Source: Paenibacillus silvae (GTDB lineage: Bacteria > Bacillota > Bacilli > Paenibacillales > Paenibacillaceae). Taken from it: DNA of 64,000 nt. Location: positions 62,001-126,000 of the forward strand of contig NZ_BMFU01000010.1 in the NCBI RefSeq assembly GCF_014639235.1. The letters run 5' to 3'. A model generated the notes under the pieces. That model made no database searches, was not told the origin of the DNA, and saw only the letters and a list, made by a program, of their open reading frames with translations. The position numbers and the translations under genes are program-made. Each line of letters starts with the position of its first letter. Position 1 is the first letter of the stretch. Positions 1 through 8,929 of the stretch are shown piece by piece.

Positions 1-578
1 TCCGGGTTCACAACATATTCGCCGACACCCCCGTCCAGGCCGCCCTTCAGCTGTGAACCTATAATAAATTTGTCAGGCAGACGGAATGTAAAGGTCGATC
101 CATCTCCATAAGCGTGGGCATCATCCCCGAATCCCCATGTAAAAACAACAGCAACCTCATCCGATATCCGTGGACGAATATCTTCAATCTTATCTCCCCT
201 GACTTCAATCTGACCGTTGCTGCCTTCCTCCGGTTTCTGGTTGTACATCTGCACACTAGTGATCAGATTCTCCTGAATTTCTGAAGCCGCAGCAGTGGCA
301 GCCAGTGGGGCTACATCTGCAGGTTCAGCTTCCTCCGGAGTTGCAATATGTTCCGTATCCCCGATCCCCGGCGATGTCTCTTCATCCGTAGCAGCACCCT
401 GATCTTCAGGGAGCGTACTCTCTTCCTGTGCAGATGGTGAAGATGGATCATCCATTGTACCGACTGACATATGATTTGTGTCATCCTGAGCATACACCGT
501 TGATGTTAACACCATCCCTTGCAGCAATTGCGTCACCAGCAACAGTGCAATCAACATAATGCTCACTCGTCTCCTCAT
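1..578 (-). CDS. Surface adhesin, N-terminal part (runs off left edge)
   Basis: This frame is open from an ATG at 578 to the window edge, about 192 codons. A GAGGAGG ribosome site lies about 11 nt upstream of the start. The product begins with a basic stretch and a hydrophobic signal peptide ending near TVYAQ. An acidic Glu/Pro/Ser-rich linker follows, then a region containing VAVVFTWGFGD, GDGSTFTFRLPDKF and GGVGEYVVNP. That pattern resembles the first adhesive domain of Cna/SpaA-type Gram-positive surface proteins. In that family the protein is secreted and wall-anchored through a C-terminal LPXTG, which would lie outside the window. The assignment to the family is inference from a few motifs. 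It could be another Ig-fold surface protein. Confidence 0.6.
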   Translation of the reverse strand, partial: MRRRVSIMLIALLLVTQLLQGMVLTSTVYAQDDTNHMSVGTMDDPSSPSAQEESTLPEDQGAATDEETSPGIGDTEHIATPEEAEPADVAPLAATAAASEIQENLITSVQMYNQKPEEGSNGQIEVRGDKIEDIRPRISDEVAVVFTWGFGDDAHAYGDGSTFTFRLPDKFIIGSQLKGGLDGGVGEYVVNP

Positions 579-754
579 GTTACACGTATCCTCCTCGCTC
601 ATATGGTTAGCAAACGCCGAGGAATAGAATAACAGGGCGACCTATACAAATCATAGACAGCGAACAATCGGCAAAATGTTTACAATTAATATGATTACGC
701 CTGGCAGTTTAATGGAATACACACAGCTCAGTACGTTCTTCCTGCCTCCCTTCC

Positions 755-1645
755 TCATATCTCGAAAGTCTTGATAAAGTTCCTCGCGCTCTTGGAGAGG
801 TAACGATCCTTGATCCATATCAAACCCACTTCCGAATAGAGCTCTGTATTCGATAGCTCATACAAGACAATACTCGTCAGTGGAAACGAAGCGAGTACCG
901 ACTTCGGCAAGATCGTCGCACCGATACCTGCAGTCACCAACGCGAGAATGATCGCAACGCTGGAACACTCGCACAAAATATGTGGTTCATGGCCAGACTC
1001 ACGAAACGACTTCAGCACACGGTCGTGCATGCCGGTGGTCAAATCACTTTTCAAGCTGAGAAAAGGATACTGAGCCATCGCTCCCATCTCCAGCCTTCGA
1101 TCTTCTGAAGCCTGAGGCCAACTACTGGGTATTAGGGCGACGATCGGATCGGGAGGCAGGTGTATTACAGTGTAACGATCAGGATCGGAAGCAGCCTCAA
1201 AAGGAAGACGCGCAACAATGAGCTCTAGGTTCCGTTTCTCGAGTTGATCACCGAGAAGGAAGTGGTCACCTTCGTTGATTTTGAAGGTAACGCGTGGATA
1301 CAGTTCGTGGAACCGCTCGATGCGCTGTGGCAGTAGAGAAACGCAAGAAACGACAGAGCCGATCGAGAGTGTACCATGAATGCCCTCGTCCAGTTCCTGC
1401 ACCTCCTCGATCGTCTCCTGGAACTGGCATAGAAGCTGCTCGGCTCGTTGACGCAGAAGCTGCCCTGCATGCGTGAGTGCCAGGCGTTTGCCGCTGCGGT
1501 CAAACAAAGTAACGCCGAGCTCACTCTCAAGAAGCTTCATCTGCCTGCTGAGAGGCGGCTGCTCCATATTCAAACGCTTGGCTGCGCTGGTAACTTGTCC
1601 TTCCTCAGCGACTGCAAGAAAATATCGAAGCTGGCGAATATCCAT
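755..1645 (-). CDS. LysR-family transcriptional regulator
   Basis: A 296-residue protein with the standard LysR layout. The N-terminal winged helix starts MDIRQLRYFLAVAEE and contains AAKRLNMEQPPLSRQMKLLE. An effector-binding domain follows from about residue 90. The frame is open eight codons further upstream, but that ATG lies inside a palindrome and has no ribosome site. AAGGAGG lies 12 nt upstream of the MDIRQ start, so I chose 1645. It is divergent from the branched-chain aminotransferase gene, with about 130 bp between starts and a LysR-type box in the gap. It probably controls itself and perhaps that gene. The effector cannot be read from the sequence. Confidence 0.88.
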   Translation of the reverse strand: MDIRQLRYFLAVAEEGQVTSAAKRLNMEQPPLSRQMKLLESELGVTLFDRSGKRLALTHAGQLLRQRAEQLLCQFQETIEEVQELDEGIHGTLSIGSVVSCVSLLPQRIERFHELYPRVTFKINEGDHFLLGDQLEKRNLELIVARLPFEAASDPDRYTVIHLPPDPIVALIPSSWPQASEDRRLEMGAMAQYPFLSLKSDLTTGMHDRVLKSFRESGHEPHILCECSSVAIILALVTAGIGATILPKSVLASFPLTSIVLYELSNTELYSEVGLIWIKDRYLSKSARNFIKTFEI

Positions 1646-1668
1646 TCGACGCGTAGGCCTCCTTGTCA

Positions 1669-1685
1669 TATACCTTAAAGGTATA
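1669..1685. promoter_or_regulatory. LysR-type operator (ATAC-N7-GTAT)
   Basis: TATACCTT-A-AAGGTATA is a perfect 8-bp inverted repeat with a one-base centre. It contains the classic LysR box ATAC-N7-GTAT (T-N11-A). It lies between the divergent LysR and aminotransferase genes, 24 bp upstream of the chosen LysR start. Autoregulation is the natural inference. Confidence 0.7.
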
Positions 1686-1772
1686 TTCTTTCTACAAAAT
1701 AGATATTTCCAATATATCTTGCTAATGATTACTATACAATTAACAAATACATCAATTAAGGGTGACGTAACA

Positions 1773-2843
1773 ATGATGCAACCAATTCATATCGAACACA
1801 CGAGCGCTCCTAAACCAAGACCGAAGGCTAGCGACATAGGGTTTGGAAAATATTTTACGGATCATATGTTCATTCTCGACTATGATGACGGGAAAGGATG
1901 GCATGATGCGAGAATTCAGCCGTACCAGCCGATTACACTGGATCCAGCGGCCAAAGTATTCCACTATGGGCAGGCGATCTTCGAAGGGCTTAAGGCGTAC
2001 AGGACCGAAGCAGGTAATCTCGTGCTGTTCCGTCCCGAAATGAACATAAAGCGATTGAACCGCTCAAATGACCGAATGAGTATTCCGGTAATTGATGAGG
2101 AACTGGTGCTTGAAGCGTTGCATCAGTTAGTCTTGATCGATCAAACCTGGATTCCGCACGAGCCCGGGACGTCACTCTATATAAGGCCTTTTGTGATCGC
2201 AACAGAGGATATGTTGGGAGTCTCGCCATCGAAACAGTATAAGTTCATGATCATCATGTCGCCAGTCGGAGCTTATTATGATGAGGGAGTCAAGCCTATT
2301 TCTATCTATGTAGAATCTGAGTTTGTTCGTGCAGTGGCGGGCGGGGTTGGTCATGTGAAAACCGCCGGTAACTATGCGGCAGGTCTAAAAGCGCAGGAGG
2401 GCGCGACGTTGCAGGGATGCGCGCAGGTGCTCTGGCTCGATGGGGTACATCGCAAATATGTGGAGGAAGTTGGTAGCATGAATGTGTTCTTCCACCTCGG
2501 CGACAAGATCGTAACGCCTGCGTTGACAGGTGGTCTGCTGCCAGGTATTACGCGGGATTCCGTCATTCATTTGCTACGGTATTGGGGATTGAAGGTGGAA
2601 GAGCGCCTGTTCTCGATCGACGAACTTGTTCAGGTGCAGAAAGACGGCAATCTTAAGGAGATGTTCGGCACTGGTACGGCGGCGGTCATTTCCCCGGTCG
2701 GATCGTTAGTTTGGAAGGGCGAGACGCTGACGATCGGTGACGGATCGATCGGTGAGCTGGCTGCACACTTGTATGAGACGATAACAGGTATCCAAACCGG
2801 ACGGATCGAGGATCCATTCGGTTGGCGAGTCGTTCTTAAGTAG
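1773..2843 (+). CDS. ilvE: Branched-chain amino acid aminotransferase
   Basis: Fold-type IV PLP aminotransferase of 356 residues. It interconverts Leu/Ile/Val and their 2-oxo acids using glutamate/2-oxoglutarate in the cytoplasm. The Schiff-base lysine is K196 in HVKTAGNYA. FHYGQAIFEGLKAYR near residue 63 and GTGTAAVISPVG near the C-terminus fit the BCAT II (IlvK/YbgE) group, and the length is typical. The frame is open 100 codons upstream across the LysR gene, but that part is antisense coding. The ATG at 1773 is followed at once by the conserved start of the protein, and only a weak AAGGGTGA ribosome site is visible. The gene is monocistronic and followed by a terminator. Confidence 0.92.
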   Translation: MMQPIHIEHTSAPKPRPKASDIGFGKYFTDHMFILDYDDGKGWHDARIQPYQPITLDPAAKVFHYGQAIFEGLKAYRTEAGNLVLFRPEMNIKRLNRSNDRMSIPVIDEELVLEALHQLVLIDQTWIPHEPGTSLYIRPFVIATEDMLGVSPSKQYKFMIIMSPVGAYYDEGVKPISIYVESEFVRAVAGGVGHVKTAGNYAAGLKAQEGATLQGCAQVLWLDGVHRKYVEEVGSMNVFFHLGDKIVTPALTGGLLPGITRDSVIHLLRYWGLKVEERLFSIDELVQVQKDGNLKEMFGTGTAAVISPVGSLVWKGETLTIGDGSIGELAAHLYETITGIQTGRIEDPFGWRVVLK

Positions 2844-2850
2844 CTAATAC

Positions 2851-2897
2851 AAAAAGGATAGAGTCTACAGATGTAATCTGGATCTCTACCCTTTTTT
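2851..2897. terminator. Terminator after ilvE
   Basis: Arms AAAAAGGATAGAG and CTCTACCCTTTTT pair with one mismatch around an inner CAGAT/ATCTG stem, followed by a T run. A-richness on the left arm may let it work on both strands, also serving the convergent transglutaminase-like gene. Confidence 0.75.
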
Positions 2898-3010
2898 ACA
2901 TTCCATCAATAAAATGTATCTACAATTGTATTCAATTATTTCTTGCTGTTGGTTATAGTAGGGTTTTCTGATTTTTAGATTTTTATAAAAACCTGGCTCT
3001 ATACTCTCTA

Positions 3011-4138
3011 CTATAAGGTCCAGGTAATTTTGACACGCAGGTCTGTAGTGCCGTCCATTTTAGAGACAAAATAAGATATCGATTTCATGCCCAATTGGTA
3101 CAAATCCTGCAAATCTTTAATCAGACTGCTCTCGGTGCCTTTATACCTGAACGTCAGCGACGTACCGCCCTCTTCCAGTACAGCCTGCACTTTGCTTTGC
3201 AGCACCTTTCGTTCCTTAACAGCATCCTGCTCGTCATATAAAGAATACTCCAGTGCATGATAGAGCTTCTCATATACCTCCTGCTTGCTTCCTCCAGCCT
3301 TCACCAGTTGAAGCAGTGCATCACGGTATGGCGCAGATGCCGCAGGATACTTGTTTTTGCCTGTCCAGACGTGATCACGCGCCATTTCCTTGTCACTTAA
3401 CAAATAATAATTGTGGCTCACCACGCCTTTGCGGTCAGGGGTTGGATCATCCCAGGTTGTATCCATGTGATACCATTTGCCATCCAGCTTTACCAGGTTC
3501 CAGGCGTGGAGCTGCCCGCCTGCTGTTCCTTCGACAATGCGATTCTCGATCCCTACACGCTCCAGCATGCGATAAGCAAGCAGGGAATATCCCTGACATA
3601 CGGTACTGCCTGTGGCAAGTCCGTCATATGCTGTATATTTTTTCAAAGACGTATCATAAGAGAGATTCAGCACAATCCAGTCATGAATAACCTTCACTTT
3701 CTCATGGCTGGTCATGCCGGGTTTGATTATTTCTTTGAGTACATTAGCGACTTTACGATTCACATAATCGGTCTGTGCTTTCGTCTCCCGATAAGAGAGC
3801 GTCACATGGACCTCGGCTGAAGTATTCGAGCCTTTATAGTTAAACGCATAGCTTTTCACCGTATATTGAATATAGGGGTCGCTCTTCATCGCTTCGTCGA
3901 TGGAGGTTTGCAGCTGTTTCTTCAGGCCCTTTACATTGCCCTTGTAGGTAAACACCAGTTCTTCTGTGCGCTGTGACATCGCATTTAACAACGTCTGACG
4001 CAAATCCGTCGCTGTGGACAGTTCCGAATTACCTGAGGCAGCATATAATTGATCCAAATCAACTGTATGCGGCAGCCAGGCCGCAATGAGACAACCTGCC
4101 AGTAATAAGGTAATCACTCGTTTACCCTTTTTGCCCAT
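3011..4138 (-). CDS. Secreted transglutaminase-like domain protein
   Basis: A 375-residue protein with a signal peptide (basic GKKGKR, then a hydrophobic run to about residue 34). The transglutaminase/protease-like core carries the expected triad: C181 in TVCQGYS, H211 in GQLHAWNLV and D226 in YHMDTTWDD. The flanks (about 55-120 and 315-375) look like two related segments, each with a YKG motif (FTYKGNVKGLK and FRYKGTESSLIK), so the enzyme core sits between repeats. In this family the domain acts as a transglutaminase or a papain-like peptidase, often at the cell wall. The substrate is unknown. The ribosome site is GGGGTGGG. It stands alone, convergent with ilvE. Confidence 0.8.
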   Translation of the reverse strand: MGKKGKRVITLLLAGCLIAAWLPHTVDLDQLYAASGNSELSTATDLRQTLLNAMSQRTEELVFTYKGNVKGLKKQLQTSIDEAMKSDPYIQYTVKSYAFNYKGSNTSAEVHVTLSYRETKAQTDYVNRKVANVLKEIIKPGMTSHEKVKVIHDWIVLNLSYDTSLKKYTAYDGLATGSTVCQGYSLLAYRMLERVGIENRIVEGTAGGQLHAWNLVKLDGKWYHMDTTWDDPTPDRKGVVSHNYYLLSDKEMARDHVWTGKNKYPAASAPYRDALLQLVKAGGSKQEVYEKLYHALEYSLYDEQDAVKERKVLQSKVQAVLEEGGTSLTFRYKGTESSLIKDLQDLYQLGMKSISYFVSKMDGTTDLRVKITWTL

Positions 4139-4243
4139 GAAAGGAACCCACCCCTCTTCACTAGATGATCATGACTTATTGTATCATAAAACCTCTTGCT
4201 TTCCCTGTTCTATATTTCTTATTTTACAATTTCAAAAGAAACA

Positions 4244-4264
4244 GGACCCTCCTACGGAAGGTCC
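4244..4264. terminator. Possible terminator of the SLH protein gene
   Basis: GGACC..CC-TAC-GG..GGTCC hairpin about 125 bp past the stop of the minus-strand SLH gene. On the minus strand it is followed by a T-rich tract broken by other bases, so this is a weak call. Confidence 0.45.
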
Positions 4265-4388
4265 CTCGATCTTTGGTTTGCACCCGTCATTTTCCCGTTT
4301 CTTTCATCCTATGACCTATTATCGAAAAATATGAGCATTGACTGCAAGATGGCAGAAGGATTGCAGTGCATAGAACGTCTGTCTGATA

Positions 4389-6788
4389 TTAATAGAGACG
4401 ACTGCCACTCATGAAGTGGTCTGTTTTGCCCTGAAGCTTGGCAAGCCGTTCAAGAACTTGAGCCGCTTCAGCTACCGTTACTTTACGTGCAGGCATGAAT
4501 CTGCCCTCAATGGAAGGCAGCAATCCAAGCTTGAGACTTAACGCTACCGCTCCCTTGTTGCTGATCGCACCGGCATCTGCAATGTTAGGCAGATCGGATG
4601 GCAGTGCATAGAAACCAGCCAGCTTCTCGTAACGCAGAATGCGGACAAGCAGTTCCGCCAGTTCTTCACGATTCATCTCTTCCTCGGGCTTCAGTTTTTT
4701 CTCGGCATCTGCTCCGCCAAGCCAGCGCTGATCCATCAGCATTTTTACCGACTTGTAATATGGGCTGTCTATCGTTACGTCAGCAAAAAGCTTGTCATTG
4801 CTGTCGCTGTTATAATACATATCCATGTCCGGATTAATTGCCCGCGCCAAATAATTGAACCAATCCCCGCGGGTGATCACCCGATCCGGGAATACACGTC
4901 CCTGCTCGTCTGGCAGCAGGACTCTGTGCTTGACCATGCTTTGCAAAGCTGATTCAGCAACATGCCCCGCAATGTCTGTCGGCTCTGTTTGAGGTGTTGA
5001 ACCTGCTCCGCCATACATGAAGAACCAATCCCCTGTATTGGCATCCAGCATCTCGTTCAGATTATAGATCGATTTCATATCGCTGGCAGGCACATAAGCC
5101 AGGTTAATACCAAAAGGTACAGGTTCGCTACGGCCCAGGCTGTACCCGCCATATTGGGCGTAATTCAGCGTTAATTTGTACTTTTGCAAATAAAGCTGCT
5201 TGGCCTGCTCCTGGCTAATCCCCGGTTTGGTACTCGCCGGGAGTTGTTCAGACGTTGCGGCGATGTGAGTATATAACTCAGTAATTGCTCCGTCGTTCAT
5301 GACCTGCACTTGTACCGTGTCATCCTGAACCTGAATGCCGTTCAAATAACGCTGGAACAGGAACGTACGGGCATTGTCCGTTTCAATAACTCTGTTCAGC
5401 TGGAACTGCTCCTTGGCATTCGGGACAACGGAGATTATCGTATTCATTGCCAGCTTCTCCGCCTGCTGTGCAGTAAGCTCCTTATGCTGCTTCTCCTGAT
5501 CCGGCTTCTCCTGACCCATCTCTGGTCCGACCCGCTGCATTAAGGTATAGCTGTAAATCTGACCAGTCACTGCATCAACCTGAGCCGAAATATCACGCAT
5601 GAACATATACGAGATGTTCGCATTGCGATTGCTCCAGCTCAGACTCCATACCTGATTGCTCGTGCTGCCATAATATCCTTTACTTAACTGGCTGTGATCG
5701 AGCTTGTAATCCTTCGGTATTTCAAAGTGGGCTGCAACCCGTTCTGCCGCCTGCTGCACATTCAAACGTGAACCGCTTGCTGCTGTAAAAGCCGATGCCG
5801 TGCCCGTCACTTTTTTATTTTGCGCTTCATTGCTCTTCTTCTCAGCTTTACCCGTCAATGAATCAATTCGCTCTAATGTATTGGCATTGATCGGTCCCAT
5901 GCTGCTGCCCTTTGGCAAATAACCGAGAACATAGGGCTGACCTGGCTTGGAAGAAAAACGGTTCTTGGAGATGTATGCCAGCTCCACTTCGAACTCCTTC
6001 TCAAAAATCTCTCTTGCCTTCTGCTCCGATGCCTTAGGCTGGGAGGAAGGATACTTTGCCGAGGTGGTTGTGCGGGAATAAGCTGTAGCCTGTCCCCTCT
6101 CATCCACACTTATGTAGACCTTCTCTGCCTCCGATAAGATGCCATCATGTTTGAGCTGATAGCCAAACTGATATTGCTTGTGTCCAAACAGTGCTTCCTG
6201 TTCCGTCGGTGAATAAAGTGCACTCAGATTTACATACTCATCTGCCCCAAGTCCGGGAATAGCCTTGTACAAAAGCTCCAAAGCTGTTCTCTCCGCTTCC
6301 TCCTTCGTCAGTCGAACATCGGAAGCCTCCAGCTGATTCTCTAACCATTCAGATGGCAGATGCACACTCAGCACTTCCCCTGTACCTGCGTGTACACTCG
6401 CACTGAAGCCCATGGAGTGGTTGCCTTGTGTAATCTGGAATCCGATATCCCAAGCCTTGTAATCTGGCGGCGGATACGAATTTGGCGAATCAAATTTTGC
6501 GGACGAGATCGTCGCTTTTTTTAACATTGGAAACAGCTTTAATATATTGTCAGCGGCTTGCCTGGATGAAATCTTTGCACCCTCCGGCACGTCATTGCTT
6601 GTTGCATCCTGTTGATCATTTTCCCCCGTTACGGCTTCATTCACTGAGCCAGCTCCAGCCTGAGCAGCGGATGCGCTGCCTGTCAAACCCGGCGCCTGTG
6701 TCGTAAACAGCAGTGTCGCCATCGCAGTGGCTGCGGCTTTGGCAGTGAACGTTTTAAACCTTCCATTCATGTTCCAATCCCAACTCAA
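4389..6788 (-). CDS. Secreted YcdB/PepSY-like protein with C-terminal SLH region
   Basis: About 799 residues. After a signal peptide (Ala/Thr-rich, ending near GSASAAQ) come repeated PepSY/YcdB-like alpha-beta modules to about residue 590. A C-terminal part follows with FPDRVITRGDWFNYLARAI, LFADVTIDSPYYKSVKMLM and MNREELAELLVRILR, the signature of S-layer homology domains that bind secondary wall polymer. The frame has an ATG 27 nt upstream, but GGGAGAGG lies 8 nt before a TTG at 6788, which I take as the start; a later ATG at 6743 is also possible. PepSY domains are known in peptidase propeptides and are proposed to inhibit proteases, but the role here is not known. It is monocistronic. Confidence 0.78.
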   Translation of the reverse strand: MSWDWNMNGRFKTFTAKAAATAMATLLFTTQAPGLTGSASAAQAGAGSVNEAVTGENDQQDATSNDVPEGAKISSRQAADNILKLFPMLKKATISSAKFDSPNSYPPPDYKAWDIGFQITQGNHSMGFSASVHAGTGEVLSVHLPSEWLENQLEASDVRLTKEEAERTALELLYKAIPGLGADEYVNLSALYSPTEQEALFGHKQYQFGYQLKHDGILSEAEKVYISVDERGQATAYSRTTTSAKYPSSQPKASEQKAREIFEKEFEVELAYISKNRFSSKPGQPYVLGYLPKGSSMGPINANTLERIDSLTGKAEKKSNEAQNKKVTGTASAFTAASGSRLNVQQAAERVAAHFEIPKDYKLDHSQLSKGYYGSTSNQVWSLSWSNRNANISYMFMRDISAQVDAVTGQIYSYTLMQRVGPEMGQEKPDQEKQHKELTAQQAEKLAMNTIISVVPNAKEQFQLNRVIETDNARTFLFQRYLNGIQVQDDTVQVQVMNDGAITELYTHIAATSEQLPASTKPGISQEQAKQLYLQKYKLTLNYAQYGGYSLGRSEPVPFGINLAYVPASDMKSIYNLNEMLDANTGDWFFMYGGAGSTPQTEPTDIAGHVAESALQSMVKHRVLLPDEQGRVFPDRVITRGDWFNYLARAINPDMDMYYNSDSNDKLFADVTIDSPYYKSVKMLMDQRWLGGADAEKKLKPEEEMNREELAELLVRILRYEKLAGFYALPSDLPNIADAGAISNKGAVALSLKLGLLPSIEGRFMPARKVTVAEAAQVLERLAKLQGKTDHFMSGSRLY

Positions 6789-6950
6789 AATGGTTACCTC
6801 TCCCTTCGATTCCATGCGGAATGCATGATAAATACTTTTGCATGAATTTTGCCATTCAACTCTATGATACCATAAGCTTCCTTTTTAATCGCTGTTTTCC
6901 GGATAATTTACAATTGTGAATTTTTGTTATAGTTTATTGCCACAACAAAA

Positions 6951-6975
6951 AAAACGCCAATCAAGTTGGCGTTTT
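6951..6975. terminator. Bidirectional terminator downstream of the hydrolase gene
   Basis: AAAACGCCAA-tcaag-TTGGCGTTTT is a perfect 10-bp stem with A/T tails. It lies 27 bp past the stop of the minus-strand hydrolase gene and upstream of the SLH gene. Confidence 0.85.
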
Positions 6976-7001
6976 CTCATTATTGCTTATGCGCTGATGC
7001 A

Positions 7002-7955
7002 TCAGGATACATCTGTTTTGCTGTCCTGCATCGCTTCTATGTGATTCTGCACAGTTTGATGCGGCACGGAACGAACATGCGACTTGAGGAACGGAATAAC
7101 CGTATCCCAGAAAGCCGGGTCTTCCTCAGAACAGCTGTGTCCCTCACTGTTGACCCAAAGATGCTCTACCGGCGGATCGGCTTTGGACATAAAATATTCA
7201 AGTTCACTGGGCGGGATGAAATTATCTCCTTTGGAATGTACCATGAGCAGCGGCAGCTGCATGCCTTTTCGTCGTTCGTTAAGCTGCATCACCGGATCAT
7301 TCTGCTGATAGGTTTTCAGAGACTCGCCCAGACGCCAAAACCAGATTCGTGGAATGACTTGTGCCAGCGGGAACAAGGGCAGACGCCGCCGTCTCAGCTC
7401 CGAACTAACGATCACCTGAAACTGTGATGGCATTGAATCGGTAATCACAGCCGCTACCGGAATGCCTTCTGTCAGTGCCAGAATTGTTCCCAGTCCGCCC
7501 AGCGAATGTCCTAACACACCGACAGCTTCAGGGTTAATCTCGGGTCTGCCAGATACGTAAGTCAGTGCAGCCAGCAGATCGTCCCGAAACAGATAGGCTG
7601 ATGCTGCACGAACCGGGTCACTGGCACCATGACTGCGTACATCATACATGAGCAGCGCATATCCGGCTTCCCAGATCGGACGTGCGTATCGCAGCACACG
7701 GGAACGGTTAGAGCCCCATCCATGTGCAATAATGACAAGCGGCCATGGCTCGGGAACATCGGATTTTGCCGGAATGAACCAGCCCTGCACCTGTCCTCCG
7801 CCACTCTCAAACGTAATATCCTCGAAGGGCATTGGCGGCTTCATCGTAATCGGAATTTTTTTGGGGGTCTGGCTTTTGACCGCCGCCTGCCATAGTCCTC
7901 CCGCGGTTACAGCAGCCACAGCCAGCATGCTGCCAATCATCGTTTTCGCTTTCAC
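7002..7955 (-). CDS. Alpha/beta hydrolase, membrane-anchored or secreted
   Basis: A 317-residue serine hydrolase. A hydrophobic N-terminus (residues 6-25) suggests a signal anchor. The catalytic triad can be read as S151 in GHSLGGLG, D244 in SKGDNF and H273 in SEGHSC. HGWGSNR near residue 79 supplies the oxyanion region. The family includes esterases and cinnamoyl-esterase-like enzymes; the substrate is not readable here. The start codon is GTG at 7955 with AAGGAGA eight bases upstream. The gene appears monocistronic and ends at the hairpin at 6951. Confidence 0.82.
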   Translation of the reverse strand: MKAKTMIGSMLAVAAVTAGGLWQAAVKSQTPKKIPITMKPPMPFEDITFESGGGQVQGWFIPAKSDVPEPWPLVIIAHGWGSNRSRVLRYARPIWEAGYALLMYDVRSHGASDPVRAASAYLFRDDLLAALTYVSGRPEINPEAVGVLGHSLGGLGTILALTEGIPVAAVITDSMPSQFQVIVSSELRRRRLPLFPLAQVIPRIWFWRLGESLKTYQQNDPVMQLNERRKGMQLPLLMVHSKGDNFIPPSELEYFMSKADPPVEHLWVNSEGHSCSEEDPAFWDTVIPFLKSHVRSVPHQTVQNHIEAMQDSKTDVS

Positions 7956-8058
7956 AAGGCGTCTCTCCTTCCCGGCTTCTGATAAGCTTTAATTTATATA
8001 CCCAAAGTTTCTGTATTGCTTCACTGCCTTACTTTCCTCTACTCTGACTCTGAATCGA

Positions 8059-8691
8059 TCATCTATTTGCTGCTTCTACAAATGCTTGAGCTCGATCGGC
8101 AATCTGCATTATATCTCCTGACACCAGGGCTTCTTTAGGTAAAAGCGCACTGCCCAAGCCTACCGCGGCTGCACCCGCTGCGTAATACGCCGCAATATTC
8201 TCCAAGGTCGCTCCACCCGTGGCCAATAGAGGAATATGATCCAGAGGTGCCTTGATCTCACGCAAATATGGAATGCCCAGACTGGCCATCGGAAACAGCT
8301 TAACTGCCCGTGCTCCTGCCTCATACGCAGCAACAATCTCTGTTGGTGTCATCGCCCCTGGCCAAATGTCTATGCCGTGTTCTACAGCATATTCAATGAC
8401 TGACAGATCGACATTGGGAGACACCAGAAATTGTGCGCCAGCTGCGACGGCTTCTTTCGCCATGCTTACGTTCAGCACTGTACCTGCACCGATATAAGCT
8501 TGTCCTTCATGACGTTCGCGCCAATCCGCAATAATCTGATGTGCATTCGGCGTGTTCAGCGTCACTTCCATGAGGCGAATGCCTCCGTTCGTCATACCCT
8601 GGCCGGCTGTCACCGCCTCTTCCCGGCTTATGCCGCGAACGATGGCCACAAGTCTGGATTCCAATAGGATTTCGGTCAGCTTCATCTCCAC
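8059..8691 (-). CDS. eda: 2-keto-3-deoxy-6-phosphogluconate / 4-hydroxy-2-oxoglutarate aldolase
   Basis: Class I KDPG aldolase, 210 residues. It splits 2-keto-3-deoxy-6-phosphogluconate to pyruvate and glyceraldehyde-3-phosphate in the cytoplasm. The Schiff-base lysine is K131 in AVKLFP and the acid/base glutamate is E42 in LMEVTLNT. GAGTVL (68-73) and the phosphate-binding GGAT near 170 are also present. The start appears to be GTG at 8691 with AAGGGG six bases upstream; an ATG two codons later is the alternative. It would finish the uronate route begun by KduI/KduD at 27-29 kb, but it is about 18 kb away and no KDG kinase is in the window. Confidence 0.9.
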   Translation of the reverse strand: MEMKLTEILLESRLVAIVRGISREEAVTAGQGMTNGGIRLMEVTLNTPNAHQIIADWRERHEGQAYIGAGTVLNVSMAKEAVAAGAQFLVSPNVDLSVIEYAVEHGIDIWPGAMTPTEIVAAYEAGARAVKLFPMASLGIPYLREIKAPLDHIPLLATGGATLENIAAYYAAGAAAVGLGSALLPKEALVSGDIMQIADRAQAFVEAANR

Positions 8692-8885
8692 TCACTTCCC
8701 CTTGCTTCGTTTAATTCCGGCAGCCGAGGACCCGTCATCGTGTTCACCGCTTCTCCGTTAATGACTATTGTAATGCATATTCTCTCCTGGTTGAAATACA
8801 TTAATCCATCACATCCTGCAGGAGCAAAGATCAAAGCAAATTGAGAATAGGTATGAGCAGCTCATTTTCTTTTTTCGAACAAACA

Positions 8886-8914
8886 AAAACCCCTTTCAAT
8901 GAAGAGGCTTAAAA
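8886..8914 (-). terminator. Weak terminator candidate after glycosyltransferase gene
   Basis: On the minus strand an imperfect stem (AAGCCTCTT pairing with AAAGGGGTT, two mismatches) is followed by TTTTTG, just past the stop of the large glycosyltransferase gene. The stem is weak, the position is right. Confidence 0.4.
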
Positions 8915-8929
8915 ATGGCAACAGATCAT

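Noticed and set aside
1473..1772. 100-codon N-terminal extension of ilvE
   Set aside because: It is antisense to the LysR gene and crosses the operator; the normal protein start is at 1773.
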